DNA from: an uncultured Oscillospiraceae bacterium
GTDB lineage: Bacteria; Bacillota; Clostridia; Oscillospirales; Oscillospiraceae
Assembly: GCA_934636305.1 (NCBI GenBank)
Contig: CAKUAM010000006.1
Span: 1 to 47,634 of the forward strand
Reading direction: 5' to 3'
DNA length: 47,634 nucleotides
Every line of letters begins with the position of its first letter. Positions within the stretch are counted from its first letter, which is position 1. A model generated the notes under the pieces. The model saw only the letters and a program-made list of their open reading frames with translations, searched no databases and was not told where the DNA came from. Shown here in pieces: positions 1 to 8,058 of this stretch. The translations under genes and the position numbers were made by a program.

Positions 1-127
1 AGCACATCTTCATCCGTTTGTCAAGAACTTTTTTCGAACTCTTTCGATCATTTTCTTGGCTTCCGTCCAATTTGCTGCGTTCCTCAGAACGCTCGCATAT
101 ATTATCACCCATATATGGTTTTGTCAA
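1..127 (-). promoter_or_regulatory. Tandem strong SigA-type promoters reading out of the left edge
   Basis: Two promoters lie on the minus strand. The upstream one has -35 TTGACA at 122-127, a 17-bp spacer and -10 TAATAT at 99-104. The second has -35 TTGACA at 19-24 and a 17-bp spacer, so its -10 begins at position 1 and is cut by the window edge. The DNA above each -35 is rich in A and T tracts resembling UP elements. Tandem consensus promoters about 100 bp apart are typical of rRNA or other stable-RNA operons in Firmicutes, so I infer such an operon just beyond the edge. Its product cannot be seen. The hairpin GCGTTC-CTCA-GAACGC lies between the two promoters at about 78-93. Confidence 0.6.
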
Positions 128-136
128 CCCCTTTTT

Positions 137-1129
137 TCAAATTTTTCGATTATTTTTTATATTTACTATAACTTGTGTTAATATTGGTATCATGCCCCAA
201 AATATGCCGCCTCCGATTGCCCATATCCAGAGCGGTACGCGCGCAATCATCAGACTTCCCGCAAAGGCCAGCACGCAGAACCATCCGGTTCCCCATTCGC
301 ACCCGCCAATTACAGACTGAACGCCCTCCGCCGCCTGTGCCAGCATGCACAGCACAGCATAGATCCCAAGCATCTGGCACACAGACAGCAGCACTTCAAA
401 CCGCTGCATGACGGACAGCACGGACAGACTCTTTGTCATCATGTATAGCGGCTGTGCCTGTGTCTGCGCCAGCTCCGGCGACAAGCATGCGCGCACCAGC
501 AGCGCCACAGCGCCGGGCAGCACGGCAAGTGTGCCGATTGCCGGCCAGGACAGCTTTGCCGTACGTTTCTCTCCATACGTCAGGCACACCGGCGCAAGCA
601 GTAGGCAAAATGCAAGCGCACCATCTGCCGTGTTCCCCCGCGGCTGGCACCATGCTGGTTCAACATGCCGCAGCGCAGCAATCAGGATGATACTATATAA
701 TATTGCAAGGATGGGCCCTATCACCCCCATCACACGCTCTGGAACTGCACTACTGTGCCTTGTGCTGACCGCAGCAAGCAGCAGCGGCACAGCGGGAGCC
801 AGAATTCCCAGGTCGTCCTCAAAGGCAATCTGACACGCAAAGGCCGCCGCTGCCGCGGCGGCTGCCAGCCATAGCAGCGTCAGCAGGGCGAGGATTCTTC
901 CTCCAGCCGCTCCATATGCCGGCACAAGTGCCTGCGCAGTGCTCATGCCGGCGCGGCGCTGCAGGCCGAGCTGCAGCGCCATGACCGCTGCGGCAAGCAC
1001 ACTGCCAGCCAGCACCCATAGCCACCCCCGCCCGGCCAGAGCCATCGTCGCAGGTACGCTCATCACGCATAGCCGCCATGCCCACAGCTGTCTGCCTGTC
1101 CCATCACTGCGCAAGCAGTATCCCTCCAT
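137..1129 (-). CDS. gerAB: GerAB-type spore germination permease subunit
   Basis: This 330-residue protein is almost entirely hydrophobic, with about ten predicted membrane segments after a short N-terminal tail. It fits the GerAB/APC-type permease subunit of the nutrient germinant receptor in the spore inner membrane. Sequence similarity to classical GerAB is weak to the eye, and the call leans on the operon partners GerAA and GerAC. The ATG at 1129 overlaps the end of gerAC by 26 bases, implying translational coupling; a GGAG lies upstream. The protein is somewhat shorter than the roughly 360 residues usual for the family. No terminator follows the stop. The gene runs directly into the A/T-rich DNA of the left-edge promoters. 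Confidence 0.7.
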   Translation of the reverse strand: MEGYCLRSDGTGRQLWAWRLCVMSVPATMALAGRGWLWVLAGSVLAAAVMALQLGLQRRAGMSTAQALVPAYGAAGGRILALLTLLWLAAAAAAAAFACQIAFEDDLGILAPAVPLLLAAVSTRHSSAVPERVMGVIGPILAILYSIILIAALRHVEPAWCQPRGNTADGALAFCLLLAPVCLTYGEKRTAKLSWPAIGTLAVLPGAVALLVRACLSPELAQTQAQPLYMMTKSLSVLSVMQRFEVLLSVCQMLGIYAVLCMLAQAAEGVQSVIGGCEWGTGWFCVLAFAGSLMIARVPLWIWAIGGGIFWGMIPILTQVIVNIKNNRKI

Positions 1130-1598
1130 TCTGCGCCATCTCCAGATGCGGCAGCTGCAGTGCCTGACCGCGCAATAACGCCGCGCGGGCGTCGGCCTGC
1201 GTCACGCGCCCCGAATGTGCCTGCAGATATTCCACCAGCTCCGCCGCCGTATCCACCTCATCTGATGCCAGGTAGAGCTTCGCCGCCGGGCGAAGCCGGT
1301 CCTCCCAGATTGTCTCGTGCAGCAGCCGCGCATCGTCGGAGCAGAGTACAACGTGCTCCGCCGTATCCAAAAACAGCGTCCCCGGAGCATTCTCCTCCAT
1401 GGCCTCCATTGCCTGCTCCAGCGTCTGCCCCACGCCGGACACCTCAAGATCACTGGAAACCATCACCACGCCGTCTGCCTGCCGGATTACCAAAACCTGC
1501 GCCGGCAGCAGCTTTGCCGCATCCATCCCCGTGCGCGGCAGCGTGCAGAAGCACACCGCCGATGCCGCCGCCAGAATTCCCATCCAGATATATTTCAT
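1104..1598 (-). CDS. gerAC: Short GerAC-like germination receptor subunit
   Basis: The protein has 164 residues with an N-terminal hydrophobic segment (about residues 3-19), then a domain resembling the first domain of GerAC. The GerAC-like part includes a short 'SGVGQTLEQAMEAM' helix followed by 'FLDTAEHVVLCSDDA'. Classical GerAC is a lipoprotein of about 370 residues. Here the second and third domains are missing, and the usual lipobox (LTGC before W/D) is not recognisable. The start at 1598 is set by a strong GGGGGGAG site, and its ATG overlaps the gerAA stop in an ATGA junction, so translation is coupled. The position between GerAA and GerAB supports the assignment. It could be a lineage-specific minimal GerC or a decayed one. 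Confidence 0.65.
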   Translation of the reverse strand: MKYIWMGILAAASAVCFCTLPRTGMDAAKLLPAQVLVIRQADGVVMVSSDLEVSGVGQTLEQAMEAMEENAPGTLFLDTAEHVVLCSDDARLLHETIWEDRLRPAAKLYLASDEVDTAAELVEYLQAHSGRVTQADARAALLRGQALQLPHLEMAQNGGILLAQ

Positions 1599-3031
1599 AC
1601 GTCTCCCCCCTGATTGCGCAAATCCTGCGGCCGCAGCGCCGCGCTGCGCCAGAGCTGCCGCTTGAGACGCGGCCGCAGAAGTGCGCTTCTGGCCCGGGCA
1701 TTGGAAAACGGAGCCAGATAGGCCATATCCAGACTTGTCAGCCCCGCCAGGTGCTGCAACAGCCACAGCACGCCTGCCGTCAGCCCAAACAGCCCTCCCA
1801 CGCCTGCAAGGACCGTCAGCACAAACCGCCAGATGCGAATGGCATCTGACAGATCACGGCTCGGCAGTGTAAAGCCGCAGATTCCGCCGGATGCGGCCAC
1901 AATCAGCGCCGCCGGTGAAACCAGCCGCGCGTCAACCGCCGTGGTTCCGACTGCAAGCCCGCCGATAATCGACACTGCCGTGCCGATGGCCTGCGGCAAG
2001 TGCAGCCCCGCCTCCTGCAGCAGCTCAAACGCGGCGAGCAGCCCCAGCACCTCAAAAACTGTATCGAACGGCACCTCGCTCTTGGCATCGATAATTGCAA
2101 GCAGCAGCTTCGTCGGCAGCATTTGCTGGTGGTATGTTGCCATTGCCACGTACACCCCCGGCAGCAGCAGCGCCGCCAGCAGCGCCACATACCGCAGCAC
2201 CCGCAGACAGGATGCGGAGATATAGTCCACCGCACGATCCTCCGTGGATTTCATCAGGATCCCAATGCTGACCGGCGCGAGATACCCGAGTGGCAGCCCA
2301 TCAACCAGCAGTCCCAGCTGCCCATCCAGAAGTCCCTGGCAGAAGGTGTCCGGCCGCTCTGTATACTGCAGCAGCGGAAAGGCTGTTTTCCGCGAGCCCG
2401 TGATATATTCCTCGACGGCCGCCGGCGTCAGAAGCCCATCAATGTCGATGGTGTCCAACCGCTTTTCCATCCGGCTCACCAGCTCCGGCGCAGTCAGATC
2501 CGCCAGATAGCAGATTGTGACCGCCGTTTCGCTGCGCATGCCGATGGTTTTCTGCCGCAGCCGCAGCTGCGGTGCACGCAAGTGCCGCCGCACAAGACTT
2601 GTGTTGATGCGCATGGTCTCGGTAAAGGCGTCCTTGGCCCCCTTCACCGTGTTTTCCGATTCCGGCGCAGACGGGCCGCGCTTGACGCTGGTTTTCGTCT
2701 CGAAGCAAAGCGCCGCCCCCATGCTGCCGAACACAACTGCGCAGAAACCATGCACCAGCTTGTCTGCCGCTGCCTCTGCGCTGTCTGCCCGCTCAGCCAC
2801 TGCGCAGTAGACCGCGTGCTTTTCTGCCTGCTCCAGAATCTCCTGCATGCTGCCGGGCCGGATGGCCTCCATCAACGGCCGCAGCACCTGCTCTGCAATA
2901 TCCCCGCCGGAACACAGCCCGTCGAGAAACAGCACGTCCAGCTGCTGTCCGCCCACAAGGATCTGCCGCTCAACCAGATCGTCACACCCGTCAAAGATTT
3001 TCCGCAGCTCCTCCGCTGACCAGTTTGCCAT
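1595..3031 (-). CDS. gerAA: GerAA-type spore germination receptor subunit
   Basis: This 478-residue protein has the GerA layout: a soluble N-terminal half (about 1-230) and a C-terminal membrane half with about five segments. Recognisable family landmarks are 'GMRSETAVTICYLADL' in the soluble part, then 'ELLQEAGLHLPQAIGTAVSI' and the following G-x-A-V-x-A-x-L-V-S-P stretch in the membrane part. It is the A subunit of the germinant receptor complex in the spore inner membrane. I chose the ATG at 3031 because AAAGGGG lies at proper spacing. An in-frame upstream ATG at 3055 has no such site. It is the first gene of gerAA-gerAC-gerAB. A forespore (SigG) promoter is expected between 3032 and 3194, but I cannot identify one convincingly. 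Confidence 0.9.
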   Translation of the reverse strand: MANWSAEELRKIFDGCDDLVERQILVGGQQLDVLFLDGLCSGGDIAEQVLRPLMEAIRPGSMQEILEQAEKHAVYCAVAERADSAEAAADKLVHGFCAVVFGSMGAALCFETKTSVKRGPSAPESENTVKGAKDAFTETMRINTSLVRRHLRAPQLRLRQKTIGMRSETAVTICYLADLTAPELVSRMEKRLDTIDIDGLLTPAAVEEYITGSRKTAFPLLQYTERPDTFCQGLLDGQLGLLVDGLPLGYLAPVSIGILMKSTEDRAVDYISASCLRVLRYVALLAALLLPGVYVAMATYHQQMLPTKLLLAIIDAKSEVPFDTVFEVLGLLAAFELLQEAGLHLPQAIGTAVSIIGGLAVGTTAVDARLVSPAALIVAASGGICGFTLPSRDLSDAIRIWRFVLTVLAGVGGLFGLTAGVLWLLQHLAGLTSLDMAYLAPFSNARARSALLRPRLKRQLWRSAALRPQDLRNQGGDV

Positions 3032-3110
3032 CTGACACGCCCCTTTGTTTATCATTTTGTCTCATTTTTCCGCAAATACAGAAAAGTATGCAGGATTCCC
3101 CCGCACGGGT

Positions 3111-3139
3111 TTGCATATCCAGATTGTTTGTGGTAGACT
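3111..3139 (+). promoter_or_regulatory. Probable SigA promoter of the femX-alr-mnmE operon
   Basis: The -35 TTGCAT at 3111-3116, a 17-bp spacer and -10 TAGACT at 3134-3139 lie about 55 bases before the FemAB-type gene. It is the only reasonable vegetative promoter in this divergent intergenic region. Confidence 0.5.
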
Positions 3140-3194
3140 ATAGCGAAAGCAATTTACATTTTATATTTATATATGTATCTGGAGAGTAACTACC

Positions 3195-4262
3195 ATGTAC
3201 GAGTTCATTACCGACAAAACGCTCCCGGAATATGAAGCGTTCGTCCAGCGTCACCCAAAGGGGAACTTTGCGCAGAGCAGTCTCTGGGCAAAGCAGAAGC
3301 CCATGTGGACCTGGGACGCCATTGCTGTGCGCAACGCAGACGGCAGCATCCGCGGTTCCCTCGCCCTTATGACGCGCACGGTCCCCGGCATTGGCCGGAC
3401 CCTGATGTATGGCTGCCGCGGCCCGGTCTGCGACCTTGACGACCGCGAGACATTTGCGCAGCTGCTTGCAGGCGCCAAGGCGCTCGCCAAAAAGTATAAG
3501 GCCTATGTCATTAAGCTTGACCCTGACGTCCCCTCTTCCAACACGGCGTTTGCCGAGATGCTGCGCTCGTTCGGCTTCAAGGCCAAGGAGGGCGGGAAAA
3601 ACTTCGAAGCCATCCAGCCGCGCTATGTGTTCCGTCTGAACGTCGAGGGCAAAACCGAGGACGAGCTTATGGCGAACTTCCATCAGAAGTGGCGCTATAA
3701 CATCCGCCTTGCTGAGCGCAAGGGCGTGACGGTCAGAATCTGCGGCAAAGAGATGGTTCCGGCCTTTGCCGATCTCATGCTTACAACCGGCGTGCGCGAC
3801 GGCTTTGTTACGCGCCAGCCGGAATATTTTGCGAACATGCTTGACAATCTCGGTGAGCATGCACGCCTTTATATGGCCTTTGACCCGGAGGGTACGCCCA
3901 TTGCCGGCACGCTCGCCATTCATTACGGCGATAAGGTCTGGTATCTCTACGGCGCATCATCCAACGAGCACCGCAATCTCATGCCCAACTATCTTCTGCA
4001 GTGGCGCATGATCCAGTGGGCTGTGGAAACCGGCTGCCGCATCTATGATTTCCGCGGCGTATCCGGCAATCTGTCCGAGGATAACCCGCTCTATGGCCTG
4101 TTCCGCTTCAAGCAGGGCTTCGGCGGAGAGTTCACCGAATTTGTTGGCGAGGAGGATCTTGTCCTTTCTCCTGTGATCTACTGGGCCGTGGAGCATGGCA
4201 CATCCGTATTCAAGGATGTACGCAAGGCCGTCTATCTCATCCGAAACCGCGATAAAAAATAA
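3195..4262 (+). CDS. FemAB/FemX-type peptidoglycan aminoacyltransferase
   Basis: The 355-residue product matches the FemAB family, which uses aminoacyl-tRNA to add the first or later amino acid of the peptidoglycan interpeptide bridge on lipid II in the cytoplasm. It shows the two GNAT-like halves. The second half holds 'NFHQKWRYNIRLAERKGV' (about 160-177), 'YLYGASSNEHRNLMPNYLLQW' in part, and the C-terminal 'YDFRGVSG' and 'GLFRFKQGFGGEFTEFVGE' motifs typical of the family. A GGAGAG site precedes the ATG. Only 14 bases separate it from the racemase gene, and mnmE and a cysteine desulfurase follow on the same transcript. The amino acid transferred cannot be predicted. Confidence 0.88.
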   Translation: MYEFITDKTLPEYEAFVQRHPKGNFAQSSLWAKQKPMWTWDAIAVRNADGSIRGSLALMTRTVPGIGRTLMYGCRGPVCDLDDRETFAQLLAGAKALAKKYKAYVIKLDPDVPSSNTAFAEMLRSFGFKAKEGGKNFEAIQPRYVFRLNVEGKTEDELMANFHQKWRYNIRLAERKGVTVRICGKEMVPAFADLMLTTGVRDGFVTRQPEYFANMLDNLGEHARLYMAFDPEGTPIAGTLAIHYGDKVWYLYGASSNEHRNLMPNYLLQWRMIQWAVETGCRIYDFRGVSGNLSEDNPLYGLFRFKQGFGGEFTEFVGEEDLVLSPVIYWAVEHGTSVFKDVRKAVYLIRNRDKK

Positions 4263-4276
4263 AACCGGAGGCACAT

Positions 4277-5368
4277 ATGAAATCCTATGTTGTGGACACC
4301 GCTGCGCTGCGCAGCAATCTGCAGAATCTCAAGCAGCGTGCCGGCGGCGCGGTTGTCTGGGCCGTGCTCAAGGGCGATGGCTACGGTCTTGGGCTTATCC
4401 CAATGGCCAGCGTCTGCCGGGACGAAGGCATCGATCACTTTGCCGTCACCGAGCCGCGCGAAGCAAAGCTTCTGCGCACATCCGGCTTTGACGAGGCGCA
4501 GATCCTGATGCTCCGGCCAACCGGCGAACAGGCTGAGGTTGAGCAGCTTCTTAAAATGGACGTCATTCTCACCATTTCCAGTCAGAATGACGCCGCCGTC
4601 GCGAACGGGGTCGCCGCGCAGCTTGGCCTGCGCGCAAACGTCCATCTGAAGATTGACACCGGCATGGGCCGCTATGGCTTCCTTCCAGAGGAAACGGACA
4701 CCATGGTTTCCATCTTTAAGTTTATGGAGAATCTGCAGGTCACCGGCGTCTACACCCATCTGCACTCCGCCTTCTGCAGCAAAAAGCAGACGCTTGCGCA
4801 GGCCGCAAGCTTTCAGAACACGCTTCATGCACTGGCTGCCGAGGGCTGTGACACCGGCATGGCGCACATGCTCAACTCCGCCGGCCTGCTCAAATATCCG
4901 GAATACGCCATGGGCGGCGTACGCATCGGCTCTGCGCTTCTTGGCCGCGTCAGCGTCCGCGGAAATTTCGGTCTTACCCGCATCGGCGAGTGCCGCACCA
5001 CCGTAGAGGAGCTGCGCTGGCTGCCGAAGGGCCACACCTGCGGCTATGGCGCCGGCTGGAAGGCCAAAAAGCCCACACGTGTTGCCGTTTTCTCTGTTGG
5101 CTGGTACCACGGCTTCGGCACAGAGATGGGCAATGATCTGTTCCGGTTCCGGGACCGCGCGCGCCGCGTGCTTGGAAGTCTCCGGCAGCTGCTGTTCAAG
5201 CGGCATCTCTATGTCACCGTGAACGGAAAAAAATGCCGTGTGCTGGGTCACATCGGTATGCTCCATACATGCGTGGACGTGACAGATATCCAGTGCGGGC
5301 TTGGCGACACCGCTGTATTCGAGATTAAACCGCTCATGCTCAAGGGCATCGAGACTGCATTCCAATAA
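4277..5368 (+). CDS. Divergent alanine racemase (PLP-dependent)
   Basis: This is a 363-residue fold-type III PLP racemase. Visible sites are the PLP lysine Lys32 in 'AVLKGDGYG' (classical AVVKANAYG), the substrate/PLP motif 'KIDTGMGRYGF' (about 125-135), Arg216 in 'GVRIGSALLG', and Tyr257 in 'CGYGAGW', aligning with catalytic Tyr265 of Geobacillus Alr. The C-terminal domain departs from normal Alr. The usual IGYADG motif is VGWYHG, with Trp for the active-site Tyr284, and an Arg-rich insertion follows. Cell-wall D-alanine supply is the default role. The changes and the FemX neighbour leave room for a different amino acid. The start has GGAGG with good spacing. Confidence 0.8.
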   Translation: MKSYVVDTAALRSNLQNLKQRAGGAVVWAVLKGDGYGLGLIPMASVCRDEGIDHFAVTEPREAKLLRTSGFDEAQILMLRPTGEQAEVEQLLKMDVILTISSQNDAAVANGVAAQLGLRANVHLKIDTGMGRYGFLPEETDTMVSIFKFMENLQVTGVYTHLHSAFCSKKQTLAQAASFQNTLHALAAEGCDTGMAHMLNSAGLLKYPEYAMGGVRIGSALLGRVSVRGNFGLTRIGECRTTVEELRWLPKGHTCGYGAGWKAKKPTRVAVFSVGWYHGFGTEMGNDLFRFRDRARRVLGSLRQLLFKRHLYVTVNGKKCRVLGHIGMLHTCVDVTDIQCGLGDTAVFEIKPLMLKGIETAFQ

Positions 5369-5377
5369 GGAGGCGCC

Positions 5378-6739
5378 ATGTCTGATAAAATTGCCGCCGT
5401 TGCCACCGGCTGGGCACGCACCGGCATCGGCATTCTCCGTCTGTCCGGCGACGGCTGCATCGAGGCCGCCGCATCGGTTTTCCGGCCATCCGGCGCCGTG
5501 CCGCTGCCAGCGCTCTGTGACCGCAAGCTGGCGCTTGGCACGCTGTATGATGCCCAGGGCAGGCCCATTGATCACTGCATGGCGTTTATTTCCCGCGCGC
5601 CGCACTCCTACACCGGAGAGGACACCGCGGAGATTCAATGCCACGGATCCCCTGCGGCACTGGCCGCCGGACTTGAGGCGCTGTTTGCCGCCGGGTTCCG
5701 GCAGGCAAAGCCGGGAGAATTTACACGCCGCGCGTTTTTGAACGGGCGCATGGATCTGACGCAGGCAGAGGCCGTCATTGATCTGATCGATGCAGAGACC
5801 GCGGATGCCGCCGCAAATGCCGCCGGGCAGATTGCCGGCGTCATCCGCCGGAAAATTGACCCCATCTATGACAGCTTCGTCGATATCTGCGCACATTTTC
5901 ACGCCGTACTTGATTATCCGGACGAGGATATCGATCCGTTTGAGCTCTCCGCCTTTGCCTCACAGCTGTCTGCAGGCAGCTGTCAGCTCGGCGCGCTGCT
6001 CGCCTCCTGCCATCAGGGCCGGATTGTCCAGTCCGGGATCAAGGTTGTCATTCTCGGCAGCCCGAATGCCGGAAAATCCAGCCTTCTCAACCAGCTTGCC
6101 GGCTTTGACCGCGTCATTGTCACCGACATTCCCGGCACTACGCGCGACACTGTGGAGCAGACTGTCCGCCTTGGCCGCCATCTGATCCGCCTGACCGACA
6201 CCGCCGGCATCCGCGACACCGCAGATGCCGTTGAGCGCATCGGCGTGGGCCGCTCTGTCGCGGCCGCAAGGGACTGCGACGTGGCGCTGTTCGTTGTCGA
6301 CGGCTCCCGTCCGCTCACCCCGGAGGATCAGCAGGCCATGGCTGCCGCACTCGACGCACCGGAGGCCATCGCCATTGTCAACAAGCAGGACCTTGGCGCC
6401 TGCATTCCGCCATCCGATCTCCCGTTTGCCTATGTCATTCCCGTCTCCTGCAAGGACGGCACCGGCTTTGACTCTCTGGAGGAAGCCTTTGACATGATCT
6501 TCCCGGAGCAAACGCCCTGCGACGGGTCGCTTCTGACGAACGCCCGGCAGGCAGAGGCAATCCTCCGCGCAAAAAAATCCGTGGACGCGGCGCGCGCTTC
6601 GCTGCAGGCCGGCATGACGCCCGATGCGGTGCTGGTTGATCTGGAAGCCGCGATGCTCGCCTTGGGCGAGGTCACAGGCCGCACCATGCGTGAGGACATC
6701 ACAAACCGTATTTTCGCGCGCTTCTGCGTTGGAAAATAA
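5378..6739 (+). CDS. mnmE: tRNA modification GTPase MnmE
   Basis: The 453-residue product is full-length MnmE (TrmE), which with MnmG installs the (carboxymethyl)aminomethyl group on U34 of tRNAs reading split codon boxes. The N-terminal formyl-THF-binding domain covers about 1-120, with 'SYTGEDTAEIQCHGSP' and 'PGEFTRRAFLNGRMDLTQAEA'. An embedded G domain follows, with G1 'GSPNAGKSS', switch 'IPGTTRD', 'DTAGI' and 'NKQD'. The C-terminal helical domain ends in the canonical 'FCVGK', with catalytic Cys450. AAGGAGG precedes the ATG, 9 bases after the racemase gene. The usual partner mnmG is not adjacent. Confidence 0.97.
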   Translation: MSDKIAAVATGWARTGIGILRLSGDGCIEAAASVFRPSGAVPLPALCDRKLALGTLYDAQGRPIDHCMAFISRAPHSYTGEDTAEIQCHGSPAALAAGLEALFAAGFRQAKPGEFTRRAFLNGRMDLTQAEAVIDLIDAETADAAANAAGQIAGVIRRKIDPIYDSFVDICAHFHAVLDYPDEDIDPFELSAFASQLSAGSCQLGALLASCHQGRIVQSGIKVVILGSPNAGKSSLLNQLAGFDRVIVTDIPGTTRDTVEQTVRLGRHLIRLTDTAGIRDTADAVERIGVGRSVAAARDCDVALFVVDGSRPLTPEDQQAMAAALDAPEAIAIVNKQDLGACIPPSDLPFAYVIPVSCKDGTGFDSLEEAFDMIFPEQTPCDGSLLTNARQAEAILRAKKSVDAARASLQAGMTPDAVLVDLEAAMLALGEVTGRTMREDITNRIFARFCVGK

Positions 6740-6754
6740 AGAGGGAACAATACC

Positions 6755-7873
6755 ATGATCTATCTTGATAATTCCGCCACCACACAGCCGAGCCCTGCCT
6801 GCGTGGCCGCAATGACGCAGCTGCTGACGACCTGCTGGGGCAACCCCTCATCCGTCTATCAGTTTGGCATTGATGCGGCGCACCGGCTGCGCGCCGCCCG
6901 GCGGCAGGTGGCAGAGCGTCTTGGTGCGGAGCCGGACCGTGTCTTTTTCACCTCCGGCGGCACCGAGGCGGACAACTGGGCTATTTTTTCTGCCGCGGAG
7001 CGGCTTGGCAAACGCGGCCGCCATATCGTCACAACCGCGGTGGAGCATCACGCCGTCCTGCACCCCATGCAGAAGCTGGAGGCCAAGGGCTTTGACGTGA
7101 CATATCTGCAGCCGGATTCTGCCGGCAATATTTCCGTGGAGGCGCTGAAAAAGGCGCTTCGCCCGGACACCATTTTGGTGTCCATCATGATGGTCAACAA
7201 CGAAACGGGCGCCGTTATGCCTGTTGCCGACATGGTGCGCGCCACGCGCCGCCTGTCTCCGCTGGCGCTGTTCCACACGGACGCCGTACAGGGCTTTTTG
7301 AAGGTTCCGTTCAAAGCCAAAACACTCGGCGCGGATATGATCTCTGTCTCTGCGCACAAGATCCACGCCGCCAAGGGCACCGGCGCGCTCTATATCCGTC
7401 CGGGTCTCCCGCTCCCGCCATACCTGTGCGGCGGCGGGCAGGAATCGGACTATCGCTCCGGCACAGAGAATTTGCCCGGCATCTGCGGCTTCGGCGCAGC
7501 CTGCGCAGAAACGGACGCAGCTGCAGACATTGCGCATATGGCGCGGCTGCGTGATCTGACGCGGGAAAAGCTCTCTGCCATCGACGGCCTTGTGCTCATC
7601 GGCAGCCAGGCCGCGCCGCATATCGTCAATCTCTCGCTGCCTGGTCTGCGCTCACAGGGCATTATCAACTGCCTGCAGTCGGACGGCATCTGTGTTTCGG
7701 CGGGCTCCGCCTGCTCCAAGGGGCACCGCAGCCACGTGCTCGACGCCATGCATCTGCCGCCTGCAGTCATTGATGGCTCGGTGCGCGTCTCGTTCTCCCG
7801 CGACAATACCGAGGCAGATATTGAGGCGCTGTATCAGGCGCTGCTGCACGCGCAGAGAACGCTGAAGGGATAA
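6755..7873 (+). CDS. Cysteine desulfurase, NifS/IscS family
   Basis: The product is a 372-residue PLP aminotransferase-fold enzyme that releases sulfur from cysteine as a persulfide for Fe-S clusters or tRNA thiolation. PLP lysine Lys202 sits in 'SVSAHKIHAAKG', the histidine pair in 'AVEHHAVLHP' (about 95-104), and the persulfide cysteine Cys320 in 'VSAGSACSKG'. The C-terminus is slightly short, with no IscU-docking tail. It follows mnmE by 15 bases. Because MnmE and thiolation by MnmA modify the same U34 base, I infer it may supply sulfur for that modification; no mnmA is visible. A weak hairpin with a T run (7872-7897) may end the operon. Confidence 0.92.
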   Translation: MIYLDNSATTQPSPACVAAMTQLLTTCWGNPSSVYQFGIDAAHRLRAARRQVAERLGAEPDRVFFTSGGTEADNWAIFSAAERLGKRGRHIVTTAVEHHAVLHPMQKLEAKGFDVTYLQPDSAGNISVEALKKALRPDTILVSIMMVNNETGAVMPVADMVRATRRLSPLALFHTDAVQGFLKVPFKAKTLGADMISVSAHKIHAAKGTGALYIRPGLPLPPYLCGGGQESDYRSGTENLPGICGFGAACAETDAAADIAHMARLRDLTREKLSAIDGLVLIGSQAAPHIVNLSLPGLRSQGIINCLQSDGICVSAGSACSKGHRSHVLDAMHLPPAVIDGSVRVSFSRDNTEADIEALYQALLHAQRTLKG

Positions 7874-7897
7874 GCGCCGCAGCCGTATCCGCTTTTT
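7872..7897 (+). terminator. Weak possible terminator after the cysteine desulfurase
   Basis: AAGCG and CGCTT pair around a 13-base loop and are followed by TTTT. The stem is short, so this is only a candidate. Confidence 0.3.
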
Positions 7898-7904
7898 TGT
7901 GCAC

Positions 7905-7934
7905 TTATACACATCTTCCACAGTTTTATCCACA
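7905..7934 (+). promoter_or_regulatory. Pair of DnaA boxes upstream of noc
   Basis: TTATACACA at 7905-7913 and the perfect DnaA box TTATCCACA at 7926-7934 lie in the same orientation, 21 bp apart (two helical turns). TCTTCCACA at 7914-7922 between them is a degenerate third copy. They fall in the 185-bp gap between the cysteine desulfurase and a Noc/ParB gene, a gene type usually found beside oriC. This could be a DnaA-controlled promoter region, a DnaA titration site or part of an origin. No clear AT-rich unwinding element is present. Confidence 0.65.
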
Positions 7935-8058
7935 TCTTGTGCCATGCAGACATTTTCCGCCACAATTTCTTGTGTTCCATCGTCACCGTTCGCGTGTTTT
8001 CTCGCTTCGTATGTCCTAGAATAAATCCTGTCAGAAGCCTTGCAGAAGGAGAGACAGT

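Noticed and set aside
3032..3110. A SigG promoter for gerAA
   Set aside because: GCATA-like and CATACT-like words occur, but not at a credible spacing.
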